From Palaemon carinicauda (Eukaryota; Arthropoda; Malacostraca; Decapoda; Palaemonidae), in the NCBI RefSeq assembly GCF_036898095.1, contig NC_090729.1, positions 70,222,613 through 70,286,612 on the forward strand: DNA of 64,000 nt. The letters run 5' to 3'. Below the pieces are notes generated by a model. It saw only the letters and a list, made by a program, of their open reading frames with translations. It searched no databases and had not been told where the DNA came from. Shown here in pieces: positions 48,954 to 60,992 of the stretch. Position numbers and translations under genes: made by a program. Within the stretch, counting starts at the first letter, position 1; each line of letters begins with the position of its first letter.

Positions 48954-51153
48954 CTGTAAGAAAAAGAGGACGTGAGTATGGGGGAGTCATAAGGATGACT
49001 TCTATTTTAAGGTTAAGTATTAAATGATTAATCTTTAACCTAATATTAAGTGGTAGAAACACTGTGATGTTCAGAGAGTGGGCGGAAAAGAAGGAGATAG
49101 ACACATCCTCCGTGTAACCCGCCCGGCCGGTTACCGTAACCTTATCCGTAGGCAATTTGTTGTGACCGAGGACACAGGGCAGAATTCAACATAGCATGCC
49201 GTGAAGGCAGTGGGAATTCTAGTGGGGATTGCCAAGGATATAGAACTGGGACTGAGGCCACTCAGACCCTAGGATTGGGAACGTAGAAGATCCGATAGGG
49301 TAACGGTTTCCGGTAACCGGCCGGGCTAAGATACACGTAGCATGCTGGAAATCTGTGATATGCAAGAAGACAGCATGGTTACTAATGGAACGGTAAGGCA
49401 ATACCTATCCATTATGTAATCAAGCCATCTGGTTGCGATGTAGGGCTATCAACATCAGATGATAGCTAGTAGAAGGGGGTGCAAGTCGCCTTGACGCCTC
49501 CGGAAGGCTCCGGCAGACCGCCGGCACGCCGGAGGCCGCTCCAGCAGAGTTTCTGGCATTAGGGAAGACAATATAGAAGTCAAGAGTAATACCAGGGTGG
49601 CGGCCGCCGGCACAGCGGCGACCGCCGGCACAGCAGCGGCTCCGGCAAGGATGGTTATAGCAGAACCGGACTGCCGGCAGCGGATGCCGGCACTCCGGGG
49701 GCCGGCCGGTGGACGGACGACTGAAGCTATGAGGAAAGAGGGAAGGCCATCGGCTAGGCGCCGGCGGCAGGCGGCAGTCCCCCGGCACACGGAGGACTGG
49801 CGGCCCAGAGGGCAAGGGGTAAGTCACCAAGGTAGGAGGTGGGTATCACCGACAGTAGAGGCGGCAAGGGACCGGCACCAGGATAGTGAAAGAGACAGAA
49901 GGGGGGGATGTAGGGGTCCGGCCACGGACCCCAAGACATCCCACCTGAGTGGGTGTACCCATGATAGAGGCTAGCCCTATCACCCAGAAGCAGGGGCCGC
50001 AGAGGACCGGGAGCTAAGGGAGCCCAAGGGAGGGCAGGGAACACCCAAGAGGGGGAAGAACCCCTGTAGACAGAACGCATCCAGTGGCTAACCCCATAGG
50101 ACACAATGAAGGGTATATGTACCAGAGCGGACTGCACACAGGAGCTCAAGGTAGCCCTATCACTCCACCCTAAGGAGGAGTTGTAGGACAGGGGACAGAT
50201 GGGTATAGACTAACCTAAGTATAGGCTAGGCGATACAAGAGATAGGTGGGGAGGGGAGAAGAGAAGGGTCTTCTGTGGAGGAGGTTCTGTACCAGAGCGG
50301 CCACCAAGGAAGGGAGGACACTCCCTAGCCTAAGGTAAGGCAGCCTGTCTGAAAACGCTGCATGGGTATCGTTTCAGCAAGATACAGAACTAACACCTCC
50401 AAAACCTAACCTAGAGCAGGGATGTTACACCCTGAACCAGGAAGGATGGAAGACGCATCGCTATTGCAGGGAAGGTCGGAGACCTAGCCCCAGCAATAGA
50501 GGAAGGACTAGCCGTTCCTCATTCTCGGACGCAACCCTAAGGGGGGATCATTCCATTAGGGAGGACAGAGAAGCGATATAATACTCTGATATGAGCTTGA
50601 TCCCCTTACGTGGTAGGGGGAGCAAGGCTACACAGAGGGGATGCCCTAAGGCAGAGGATGAAGGAAGCATATAAGGGTCCTACTTGTAGGTTAGGTTAGA
50701 AAGACACACTATCTAACCTGTCCCTTATATGGTCCCTGAAGGCGAAAACACTTGCATCACAGTCAATAGTATTGTAAAATAATGCCACTATCTTCATAAC
50801 TAAACCTAGGATCACTGATAAATATCATGCATGAACACTGATATAGGCGCTCTGGCCTAGGGGCTAAACTAGCCAACTGGTATGGGGTCAGTTGATGACC
50901 GATAATAAAGCGTCAAAACACGATATAAAAGTTCCTAGCTATGAAGACTAAATAACTAATAGTATCGATTAGTTAATGAGGCCAGAAAACGCTGTTGAGG
51001 CTATCTAAATAAGGCATGCAAAACAACAGCGACGCCATAAAATGGCCGGTCCGGTCGAGGCACAGCTCTGCCACAAAACATCAAATATCTCGAAAAGTAA
51101 AAGTTACTTTACGGTCAGAGCTTATTTAAACAATACTGGAACCTTGTACTCAA
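48954..51153 (-). other. Intron of copy B ORF1 (~2.2 kb)
   Basis: Homologous throughout to the intron of copy C (53184-55411). Its 5' boundary reads AAG|TTGAGTAC and its 3' end is a good acceptor (TTTTTCTTACAG). It includes a GC-rich block with repeated CCGGC near 49490-49830. Copy A lacks the whole interval. Confidence 0.65.
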
Positions 51154-51189
51154 CTTTCCAGAAGAAGGCAAGGCCGAAGGTAGCGACAT
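51154..51189 (-). CDS. ORF1 exon 1 of copy B
   Basis: 12 codons (MSLPSALPSSGK) matching the start of ORF1 in A. ATG at 51189. Exon end inferred from the junction in copy A. Confidence 0.55.
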
Positions 51190-51258
51190 AGCGAAGATGC
51201 AAGCTGATGAAAATACACAAGGGAAAATCCGTCTTAGCAAGGCAAGCTACTAGAAGAA

Positions 51259-51612
51259 GGATGAGGACGGACGTGACGTCATTTAGCAATGGCGCCCGTT
51301 TGTTTACGTCTCGAGTACCAAAAGTAGCCACGGACGAGATTAGCTGTGGAACAGCTCCCCATCTATTCTCCGTCCCTCCATATCGAAGTGTTAACTCTGT
51401 ATGGGGTGCAGATAGCTATGTGGCGCGTTAATACATGCGTCCCCTGTTGATATACGATGTCTTAAAGGGAAACCTTTAGGATACTCGCTCCAGAAGTTAG
51501 AATTCTGTGATAACCTGTGGTTAAATTCTCTGGGAATATCTTAGTAGTTATATACCCAAGGAAGCTACCAAAAAGGAACCTTCCATGAGGACGCCATGGC
51601 TTGAGCCCAAAA

Positions 51613-51613
<1 letters not shown>
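51259..51613 (-). repeat. Left ITR of copy B
   Basis: Inverted relative to 42881-43266; ends with the left tip CCATGGCTTGAGCCC and AAAAA at the (TA)n tract. Confidence 0.9.
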
Positions 51614-51706
<93 letters not shown>

Positions 51707-51731
51707 TAGATATATATATATATATATATAT

Positions 51732-51787
<56 letters not shown>
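51614..51787. repeat. (TA)n microsatellite between copy B and remnant F
   Basis: TA with a few TAGA interruptions; one end touches the left tip of B and the other touches a second left-type tip (GGGCTCAAGCCATG). Confidence 0.95.
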
Positions 51788-52722
51788 GGGCTCAAGCCAT
51801 GTCGTCCTGATGAAAGGTTCCTATAGGTAGCTTTCTAAGGGATATTTGGCTACAGTGATTTTTCCAGAGAATTCTCCTGGCACGAATATCCTTAAAATTT
51901 CTCAAAAGGATATTGCATATATCAGGGGACGTAAATCTTGATACGACACATAGCAATCTTCACCCCGAATACGCCAACCCGATGGGTATAGTACCAAACT
52001 ATAATAAAACCCCGAACACTATTCTTCGTTAACAATAAAACATACTTGGAAGCGACATAAGTACTTAAAAGTAACAGCGGTTCTAAATGATGGCACCTGG
52101 CCAAAAATCTAACTTAAGATCAAAAGAACCTAGCATGACATAAAGACCCCGAGGGCAAGTAAACAAGCGATAACAATGGCCGCGTAGAACGCGGGGCGGC
52201 ATCAAGCTGACGCACTAAAACACTCGCAAAAAGTAAATAAGGCGTACAAGCCCGGGTCAAAAATAATGCCAAAACAATCTATGGTACTTAACATTGGTGC
52301 AGGTGGAAGGAGAGCTTCAGCCATTGCGAAGGTATCCAAAAACACAGCGAAACAAGAGCACAAAACAACAAAGGTAGTGTCGTTGGCGAGTCCAAAAGAA
52401 GGATGTGTAAATGGCGCTTGAGTCGGGCGTCGGTGGAATGGATCAGGTGGGTTTGGTTAGTGCCGCTGTAGCGGCTCATCCCTTATTGATGAAGAATTTA
52501 TCTAAATGGAAGACGACCTGTGAATAATCGTTTTCACACGCCCTATTTTTATACACGACGCCCGTAGGGTGCTCGCGCGAAGGTAGTAACCTCTGCATTC
52601 CATGCTTTAACTTTCTCTGGTATATTTGGAAGTATTTATATCAGAAAAGTGATAAGAAGGACCTTTTCACCGGGCGTCACAGGTATCACCCCAGAAATAG
52701 ATTTTTCCTTCGTCAAAATCCC
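51788..52722. mobile_element. Remnant F: chimeric DIRS-like terminus pair
   Basis: Starts with a diverged family-1 left ITR (GGGCTCAAGCCATGTCGTCC, then blocks such as ATATCAGGGGACGTA, to about 51980) and ends with a family-2-like right tip (AGAAATAGATTTTTCCTTCG then TCAAAATCCC, 52690-52722). Between them no ORF or RT is recognisable. It could be an internally deleted element of a third family or two truncated ends joined. Confidence 0.6.
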
Positions 52723-53078
52723 TTTTTTGGGCTCAAGCCATGGCGTCCTGATGGAAGGTTCCTTTTTGGTAGCTTCCTTGGGTATATAAACTACTAGATA
52801 TTCCCAGAGAATTTAACCACAGGTTATCACAGAATTCTAACTTCTGGAGCGAGTATCCTAAAGATTTCCCTTTAAGACATCGTATATCAACAGGGGACGC
52901 ATGTATTAACGCGCCACATAGCTATCTGCACCCCACATAGAGTTAACACTTCGATGTGCAGGGGCGGAGAATAGCTGGGGAGCCGTTCCACAGCTAATCT
53001 CGTCCGTGGCTACTTTTGGTACTCGAGACGTAAACAAACGGGCGCCATTGCTAAATGACGTCACGTCCGTCCTCATCC
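52723..53078 (+). repeat. Left ITR of copy C
   Basis: Begins TTTTTTGGGCTCAAGCCATG and ends TCCGTCCTCATCC; reverse complement of the right ITR at 61168-61524 with very few differences. Confidence 0.95.
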
Positions 53079-53147
53079 TTCGCTTAGTAGCTTGCCTTAC
53101 TAGACAGATTTTTCCCTGTGCTTATCTTATCGACTTGCATCTTAGCC

Positions 53148-53183
53148 ATGTCTCTAACCTCGGCCTCGCCTTCTTCTGGAAAG
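53148..53183 (+). CDS. ORF1 exon 1 of copy C
   Basis: ATG at 53148, 12 codons (MSLTSASPSSGK). The exon end at AAG is placed by comparison with the intronless junction of copy A; the next bases are TTGAGTAC. The leader between ITR and ATG matches that of A and B. Confidence 0.55.
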
Positions 53184-55411
53184 TTGAGTACAAGGTTCCA
53201 GTATTGTTTAAATAAGCTCTGACCGTAAAGTAACTTTTACTTTTCGAGATATTTTATGTTTTTTGGCAGAGCTGTGCTACTACCGGACCCGCCATTTTAT
53301 GGCGTCGCTGTTGTTTTGCATGCCTTATTTAGCTAGCCTCAACAGCTTTTTCCGGCCTCATTAACTAATCGATACTATTAGTTATATAGTCTTCATAGCT
53401 AGGAACTTTATATATCGTGTTTTGACGCTCTTTTATTGGTCATCGACTGACCCCATACCAGTTCGCTAGTCTAGCCCCTAGGCCAGAGTGCCTATCATCA
53501 GTGTTCATGCATGATATATTACAGTGATCCTAGGTTTAGTTATGAAGATAGTGGCATTAATTTATGATACTGTTTACTGTGATGCAAGTGTTTTCGCCTT
53601 CAGGGACCATATAGGGGATAGGTTTGACAGTGTGCCTCTCTAACCTAACCTAATTGTAGGCCCCCTATATGCTCCCTTCACCCCCTGCCTTAGGGCATTC
53701 CCTCTGCGTAGCCTTGCTCCCCCTACCACGTAAGGGGATCAAGCTCATACCAGAGTACTTATCGCTTCTCTTTCCTCCCTAAGGGAATGATCCCCCCTTA
53801 GGGTTGCGTCCGAGAATAAGGAACGGCCTGCCCTTCCTCTATTGCTGAGGCTAGGTTACCTGACCTTCCCTGCATTGCGATACGTCTTCCAACCTTCCTG
53901 GTTCAGGGTGTAACATCCCTGCTCTAGGTTAGGCTTGGGGGGAGTTAGTTCTGTGCCTTGCTGAAACGGTACCCATGCACCGTTCTCAGACAGGCTGCCT
54001 ACCTTAGGCTAGGGAGCGTCCTCCCTTCCTTGGTGGCCGCTTTGGTACAGAGCCTCTCCTATAGAAGACTCTTCTTCTTCTCCCCTCCCCACCTATCTCT
54101 TGTATGGCCTAGCCTATACTTAGGTTAGTCTATACCCATCTGTCCCCTGTCCTACAACTCCTCCTTAGGGTGGAGTGATAGGGCTACCTTGAGTCCCTGT
54201 GTGCAGTCCGCTCTGGTACATATACCCTTCATAGTGTCCTATGGGGTTAGCCACTGGATGCGTTTTGTCCGCAGGGGTTCTCCCCCCCCTTTTGGGTGTT
54301 CCCTAGCCGTCCCTTGGGCAACACTGGCTCCCGGCTGCCTGCGGCCCCTGCCACTGGGTGATAGGGCTAGCCTCTATCATGGGTACACCCATTCAGGTGG
54401 GATGCCTAGGGGTTCGTGTCCGTACCCCTATATCCCTCCTTCTGTCTCTTTCACTGTCCTGGTGCCGGTCCCTTGCCGCCTCTACTGTCGGTGATACCGA
54501 CCTTCCCCCTTGGTGACACATTCCTTGCCCCCCGGGCCGTCAGTCCTCCGTGTGCCGGAGGGCTGCCGCCTCCCGTCGGCGTACCCTCATACCTCGTAGC
54601 TTCGGTCGTCCGTCTATCGGACCGGCCCCCGGAGTGCCGGCATCCATTGCCGGCAGTCCGGTTCTGCTATAGCCCATCCATGTCCCTGTCACCAAGCCGG
54701 CAACCTTCGGCTGCCGGAGCCTCCGCCTCCCGCCGGCGTGCCGCCGTTGTGCCGGCGGCCGCCATCCTGGCATTACTCCTGACTTCTATATGTGTCTTCC
54801 CTAATGCCAGAAACTCTGCTGGAGCGGCCTCTGGCGTGCTGCCGGTCTGCCGGAGCATTCCGGAAGCGCCAAAGCGACTTGCACCCCTTCTCCTAGCTAT
54901 CAACTCATGCTGATAGCCCTACATTGCAACCAGATGGTTTGACTACATAAATAGATAGGTATTGTCTTACCGTTCTATTAGTAGCCATGCTGTCTTCTTG
55001 CATATCACAAATTTCCAGCATGGTGTGTGTATCTTAGCACGGCTGGTTGCCGGAAACCGTTACCCTATGGGATCTTCTACATTCCCAATTCAATGGTCTG
55101 AGTGGTCTCAGTACCAGATTTATATCCTTGGCAATTCCTACTAGAATTCCCCCTGCCTCCCTGGCAATCTATGAAGAATTCTGCCTTGTGCCCTTGGTCA
55201 CAATCAAATTGCCTATGGATAAGGTTACGGTAACCAGCCGGGCGGGTTACACGGAGTATGTGTCTATCTCCTTCATTTCCTGCTCCACTCTCAAACATCA
55301 CAATGTTTATATCACTTAAAATTAAGTTAAAAATTAACCCTTTAATATTTAACTTTAGAATATAAGTCATTGATATGACTCCCCCATACTCATGTTCTCT
55401 TTCTCTTACAG
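53184..55411 (+). other. Intron of copy C ORF1 (~2.2 kb) with GC-rich CCGGC block
   Basis: Homologous to the copy B intron, opposite orientation in the window. It ends in TTTCTCTTACAG. A GC-rich part (about 54420-54870) contains many CCGG/GCCGGC motifs and open frames (for example 54416-54913) but no recognisable domain. The rest is without coding signs. Confidence 0.65.
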
Positions 55412-57341
55412 GAGGAGTACGTGAAGTGCGACCACGACTTCTGTGGAGTGAAGCGCCCGCACTTCTACGGGCACACGGCGTGTAGGACCCACGCCCCTTG
55501 CGCCAACAAGAAAGGCGATCTGAAGTTTTGGGACCCGCAGAACTGTACAGTCTGCAAGGACCGCCTGGTCGAGGCGTTCAATAATCCTCCCTCAGCGGAG
55601 GTTAGGGACACTTCTCGAGAGAAGCTATGCAAGTGGGTGCGTGGCTTCCAGAAGAACGCCACTGGACCATACCTTACCTCCGAAGACTTGAGGGCGTTGC
55701 TCTTCCCGAAGGCATCCCCAGACTCTGTGGTCCCCAAGGATCAGATTCCCACCGTCCAGATAACGGTGGAACCCGATGTAATCATGGCCTAGTCCATGCA
55801 CGAGTGTCGGAAGTGTCGGAGAACACGGAGAGGAACCTCATGGCCGAAGAACTGGACTATGAGGAAGACCAAGTGGAATACACCGAGTCGGAGCAGGAGG
55901 TCGCTCCGCCTTCCACCCCCACACCGACTCCTACACTGACGGATGTATCACTCCCGTCTACCTCCGCTACCCCGGACCCCATCCCATCCAGCGCCCAGGA
56001 GATGTTCCGAATGCTCGAAGCTCTCATGGACAAGAAACTCCGTGAGACACACGAATACATCTGGACCATGGGAAGTTCAAAGCAGCCGAAAAGGATTTCG
56101 GTTAAGGACCTCCCGGCATGCTCGGACGCCAACCCCTGGAGGTATGCCGAGCACATGCCCATTACAACGGGCAGGATCTTCATCAGTGAGAAGGTCGGCT
56201 CGGTTGCCCTGGAAGAAGTGGAATTCTTCCCGAGTTTTGAGGCTTATCCGGACTGTTACGTCCGACTTTGATCCGAACCTGCCTCTAAAGAGGAGACCGA
56301 ACCGAAGGAGGTGATTGTGTTTGATCTCCCGAAGGCCCAGGCTATGCTGGCCAATACTGTCAAAAGTAGGGGTTTTACCTGCTCAAAACTTCCGGCGTTG
56401 AGCAAGAAGCACCCTACCTACGTCGCACCAGACGATGCGATCCTCCCCTTCATGGAAAAGGCCTTCGCTGCGGTACACAAGGCAGTGGAAGAAGGAAAAC
56501 CTTGCCCTGCACTGGAGGAGTGCAGACCCTTCTCCCTGATTACTACCCTCGATGTTCGACACTGGAAAGATGTCCAGCATACCTTCGTGGTAGGGAAACT
56601 AGAACCTGACGTTGCTGGACGTCAGTTTAACGAAGACCTCCCGAAACTTAATGACCATCTCCTTCGTCGGGAACATGACACGAAAGAAAGGCTCGCCGCA
56701 TCCATGTCCCTCCAGGTACAGCTCGACGTCATGGCCGGTGACACTAGAGTCCCCGACTACTACATGGTGCTCGCCAAAACGCATTTGGCGACTGTAGTTA
56801 AAGACCTGTACAGCTTCATGAAGGCTCGTAGAGCCTGTCGTGAATTCGTGTTCTCCAGTGCCACAGTGAGACACGAACCCCGGAGGCTGATTTCCTCCAA
56901 CATCTGGGGTAAGCACCTCTTTCCCTCTTCCCTTGTGAAAGAGATCATCGACAAGGCCGCCACGGAGAACAGGAACCTTCTCCACAAGTGGGGCATGTCG
57001 AAGAAAAGGAAATCCTCTCAGGACGACGGCCCTCAGCCTAAGAGGAAATCCTCCAAGCCAAAACCCCAGCAACGTCAACAGAGACGACAGTTTCCGGGAT
57101 CCGCTACTCCCAAGTGGCAGCCCAGCCACAGCAGACCTTTCAGCTGGTCACCCAACCGGTCTTGTCACAGTCGCCGGTTTTCACCCCTGCTTTCGAGCAA
57201 CAGTCGACTACCTTTCGTCCCAAAGGTAGAGGCTCAAACAGAGGTGCAGGCAGAGACGCATCTCGCCGTCCCTCCAGAGGCAGAGGAGGAAGGGGAGCTA
57301 GCGGCCGAGGCAGTAAACCCTCGGGACACCAGAAGCAATGA
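55412..57341 (+). pseudogene. ORF1 (Gag-like) exon 2 of copy C
   Basis: The full Cys/His module is present in frame (EEYVKCD to NCTVC), followed by GFQKNATGPYL. Breaks: TAG at 55790 (CAG in A), a small deletion near 55805 that shifts frame, TGA at 56269, and loss of one C near 57108 that fuses the ORF1 frame to the ORF2 frame. The Arg/Gly-rich tail continues in the original frame at 57114-57341 (ends HQKQ). Confidence 0.8.
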
Positions 57342-57344
57342 AGT

Positions 57345-59182
57345 GCTTCCAGTGGGAGGAAGACTCCGCCAATTCCAGGATCGTTGGACCTTCGATCCTT
57401 GGGCACACAGCATCGTCAAGAAGGGTCTAGGCTGGAGTTGGACTCAACCACCCCCAACCTTCCAGCAATTCTTCCAACAATCATCCCCCCTTCTGGAAGA
57501 ATATGTCCTAGATCTCTTGAACAAGAAGGTGATAAGGAGGGTAAAGTCAACCAGGTTCCAAGGGAGACTGTTTTGCGTCCCCAAGAAGGACTCCGACAAG
57601 CTCAGAGTCATTCTAGACTTATCCCCCCTCAACAAGTTCATAGCAAACAACAAGTTCAAGATGCTGACTCTTCAACAGATAAGGACCCTTCTGCCTCAAG
57701 GTTCCTACACGGTCTCCATAGACCTGGCGGATGCCTACTGGCACGTTCCAATGAACCACCACGCTTCCTCCTACCTAGGATTTCGACTCCAAAGGAAAAG
57801 CTACGCCTTCAGGGCCATGCCCTTTTGGCCTCAACGTGGCCCCTCGGATCTTCACAAAGCTGGCAGACGCCATCGTTCAACAGCTTCGCCTCCGAGGCGT
57901 CCAGGTGATGGCCTACCTCGACGACTGGCTGGTCTGGGCTCCATCGCCCGAGGATTGTTTAAGATCCTGCAACAAAGTTACCCAGTTCCTAGAACACCTG
58001 GGATTCAAGATAAACGCGAAGAAATCTCGCCTCTCTCCAGCTCAGAAGTTCCAATGGTTAGGAATCCAGTGGAACCTTCAGTCACACCGCCTTTCCATCC
58101 CCCAGAAGAAAAGGAAGGAAATAGCAGGGTCTGTCAAGCGACTGCTGAAATCCAAACGGATCTCAAGACGTCAGCAGGAACAAGTTCTAGGCTCTCTACA
58201 GTTCGCCTCAGTGACAAACCCAGTGCTACGTGCACAGCTAAAGGATGCCGCGGGAGTCTGGAGACGTTCTGCATCCATCGCTCGAAGAGACCTCAAGAGA
58301 CGGCTCCCAAACAGACTTCGGCTGCTTCTAAAGCCGTGGTCGGAAGCAAAGGCCCTGAAAAGGTCCATCCCTCTTCAACACCCACCTCCATCACTCAACA
58401 TCCACACGGACGCTTCGCTGGAGGGTTGGGGAGGTCACTCCCACCAAAAACAGGCTCAAGGAACATGGTCTCCCCTATTCAAGACGTTTCACATCAACAT
58501 CTTGGAGGCCATGGCGGTCCTTCTAACTCTGAAGAAACTCTCCCCGCCTCCCTCGATCCATATTCGTCTGACCCTTGACAACTCGGTTGTAGTCCGATGT
58601 CTCAATCGCCAAGGCTCAAGATCGCCCCAGATAAATCAGGTGTTTCTAACAATCTTCCGTCTGGCAGAGAAGAAGAAATGGCACCTGTCTGCAGTTCACC
58701 TACAAGGATTCCGCAACGTGACGGCGGACGCTCTATCTCGAACAAGCCCGATAGAGTCGGAATGGTCTCTAGACGCAAGATCCTTCTCCTTCATCTCTCA
58801 CCAAGTCCCAGAACTCCAGATCGATCTCTTCGCAACGAGCGACAACAATCAACTTCCTCGATATGTGGCCCCGTACGAGGACCCCAAGGCAGAAGCAGTG
58901 GACGCCATGTCACTGGATTGGAACAGATGGTCCAGGATCTACCTGTTCCCTCCCACCAACCTTCTGCTAAAAGTCCTCTCCAAACTGATAACCTTCAAAG
59001 GAACAGCGGCCCTAGTGGCTCCCAAGTGGCCCCGGAGCAACTGGTACCCCCTAGTCCTGGAGCTACAACCCACGCTGATCCCTCTCCCGGGCCCAGTTCT
59101 CGCCCAGCAAGTACAGAAGTCGACTGTCTTCGCTTCATCATCGAAAGTCAGGGACCTTCATCTCATGATTTTCTCTCCCTAG
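57345..59182 (+). pseudogene. RT-RNase H (ORF2) of copy C
   Basis: Conserved sequence from VGGRLRQFQDRW, RT blocks LFCVPKKDSDKLRVILDLSPLN, SIDLADAYWHVP and MPF, then an extra T (57831-57834) shifts the frame. From 57836 the second frame is open to 59182 with IFTKLADAIVQ, MAYLDDWLVW, HTDASLEGWGG, NILEAMAVLLTLKK, LTLDNSV and RNVTADALSR. The DLFATSDNNQ...DW...YLFPPTNLLLK domain follows, at the place where some DIRS1-like elements carry a Dam-like methyltransferase; its identity is not certain. Apart from the extra T no stop breaks RT or RNase H. Confidence 0.88.
57384..58578 (+). other. Overlapping alternative frames over RT-RNase H (copy C)
   Basis: 57384-57908 matches the frame open in copy B. 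After the extra T the RT upstream frame runs without a stop into this overlap frame and continues to TGA at 58576-58578, the same frame in which the YR ORF (from 58597) lies. So, without a shift, translation would link the RT N-terminus to a Pro/Ser/Arg-rich stretch leading to YR. Confidence 0.45.
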
Positions 59183-60153
59183 CCGTGAAGAAAAGGTTTG
59201 GGATCTCGAAGAAAAGTCTAGACTTCCTCGACGAATACAAGACCGAATCCACACGACGGCAATACGAATCATCCCGGAGAAAATGGGTCTCATTCGTCAA
59301 GGCAAAAAATCCTACGGAAATCACCATCGATTTTTGCATGTCCTTCTTCATTCACCTTCATGGACAGGGCTTAGCAGCCAACACGATTTCTACTTGCAAA
59401 TCGGCCTTGACTAGACCACTAATGTACGCCTTCCAGATTGATCTGTCCAGCGACATCTTCAATAAACTGCCGAAGGCATGCGCTCGTCTACGCCCAGCAC
59501 CCCCACCAAAACCTATCTCCTGGTCTCTGGACAAGGTGCTCCATTTTGCCTCCAGCTTGGACAACGATTCGTGCCCTCTCAAGGATCTGACTCAAAAGGT
59601 TATATTTCTTTTTGCTCTTGCTCCAGGAGCCCGAGTCAGCGAAATAGTGGCATTATCAAGGGACGAGGGTCACATCCTGTTTACAGACTCAGGAGACCTT
59701 ACCCTCTTCCCGGATCCGACGTTTCTCGCTAAAAACGAACTACCCACCAAAAGATGGGGCCCTTGGAGAATCTGCCCCCTGAAAGAAGATGTCTCTCTAT
59801 GTCCAGTAGAGAGCCTCAAGGTCTATCTTCGTAGAACTTCGGACTTTGGTGGAGGCCAACTCTTCAAAGGAGAAACATCGGGCAGCGACCTGTCACTGAA
59901 ACAACTAAGAGCGAAGATCACCTACTTCATTCGCAGAGCGGATCCTGACAGTACACCCGCAGGTCATGATCCTAGAAAAGTCGCATCGTCTCTGAATTTC
60001 TTTCAGAGTATGGATTTCGAAAGCCTCAAGAGTTTCACAGGATGGAAATCCTCGCGTGTTTTCTTCAAGCATTACGCGAAACAAGTGCATGAAGTCAAAC
60101 ATTTCGTGGTAGCCGCAGGTAGTGTTATGAAACCTGCACCTAACAATGCATAG
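58597..60153 (+). CDS. Tyrosine recombinase (YR), copy C, intact
   Basis: 518 codons from the first ATG after the last in-frame stop, closed by TAG after PAPNNA. The first ~160 residues overlap RT-RNase H and are low-complexity. The core-binding part (RRQYESSRRKW, about residue 215) follows. Catalytic residues are R346 (in GARVSE), H457 and R460 (HDPRKVA), a Trp in FTGWKS and Y493 (KHYAK). These form the tyrosine recombinase set that would integrate a circular DNA copy. It has no stop or missing catalytic residue. The true start may lie further upstream in the overlap. Confidence 0.85.
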   Translation: MSQSPRLKIAPDKSGVSNNLPSGREEEMAPVCSSPTRIPQRDGGRSISNKPDRVGMVSRRKILLLHLSPSPRTPDRSLRNERQQSTSSICGPVRGPQGRSSGRHVTGLEQMVQDLPVPSHQPSAKSPLQTDNLQRNSGPSGSQVAPEQLVPPSPGATTHADPSPGPSSRPASTEVDCLRFIIESQGPSSHDFLSLAVKKRFGISKKSLDFLDEYKTESTRRQYESSRRKWVSFVKAKNPTEITIDFCMSFFIHLHGQGLAANTISTCKSALTRPLMYAFQIDLSSDIFNKLPKACARLRPAPPPKPISWSLDKVLHFASSLDNDSCPLKDLTQKVIFLFALAPGARVSEIVALSRDEGHILFTDSGDLTLFPDPTFLAKNELPTKRWGPWRICPLKEDVSLCPVESLKVYLRRTSDFGGGQLFKGETSGSDLSLKQLRAKITYFIRRADPDSTPAGHDPRKVASSLNFFQSMDFESLKSFTGWKSSRVFFKHYAKQVHEVKHFVVAAGSVMKPAPNNA

Positions 60154-60992
60154 AACAGTGAGTTACTTGGGACTCTAACTCCTCGGGTGCCTATGTTGAC
60201 CCTCACGTGATACGTAGTGATTTCAAAGACACTTAGTGTTTTTCATAGACTGTTCTTCTCTCTCAGGTGAAATGTCATAGTCGTCACGAGTGCCGTATGC
60301 CTAGTGCATGATGTGTTTTTTCTTAAAAAGACTAATGTTCCTCTGGAACCCGTGCTTTCTAATAATTTGAAATTTTCTTTCAGATTCAAGAGCGAAGTCT
60401 TTCATTAGTATGTACATTATAATTTTATTGTAAATACCTTTACATACCTTATTGCATTTATTACCATATTCTGCAATTGTGAAATAAAATTTCTATTTAA
60501 TTACTTGTGCGTCTCAATCCGCTCCTACTTATACTATGAAATACATGGTTGTCATAGTTTCATTATCCTTCCCCTTTTTCCTCTATAAAACAGTTGAAGA
60601 TAATTGGGTCAATCCCTATTATATACTCACCCTTGCTATGTAATATTCCTAACTGAATACTTACTTGCGCTATACCTTCAAGACCAGACTGTTCTCCTTA
60701 TAATATACAGTGCCTAACCACCACTTGTCTGTTTTTTGAGAATGTTCCTATACGAATAGCAACCATTCTGTCTTGTCTCCGAGTTCTTCACGTTCTCCCC
60801 GCAAGGTGGGTAGCCCTTCAAGAACCACTTTGATCCTCAGCATGGTCCGTTGGGACTTCTCTGCCAAGGGGGGCAGGGAGTTTCAGCCCCACGGTACCTC
60901 TATCAAGATTACCATGCTTACTTTATTCAAAGCCCTCGGCACTTACACTAAAGGGGAAAATCTACCACGATACATTGATTCTCTGGTATTCT
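60154..60992 (+). other. Copy C 3' non-coding region
   Basis: Matches 41355-42204 of copy A and the reverse complement of 43443-44268 in B. AATAAA at 60483-60488 is the likely polyadenylation signal. No gene. Confidence 0.6.

Larger units (their letters stand above)
42881..51613 (-). mobile_element. DIRS-like retrotransposon copy B (family 1), complete ends, ORFs decayed
   Basis: The right ITR is at 42881-43266 and the left ITR at 51259-51613 (minus-strand orientation), with the internal complementary region at 43347-43442. ORF1 (two exons), RT-RNase H and YR run on the minus strand between them. Both outer ends abut (TA)n tracts. Confidence 0.9.

Noticed and set aside
49420..50149. Overlapping minus- and plus-strand ORFs in the copy B intron
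   Set aside because: Counterparts of the same GC-rich intron block; not conserved as a single frame between B and C.
54416..54913. 165-codon ORF in the intron of copy C as a host or captured gene
   Set aside because: Its composition follows the GC-rich CCGGC repeats, frames on both strands are open and no domain is seen.
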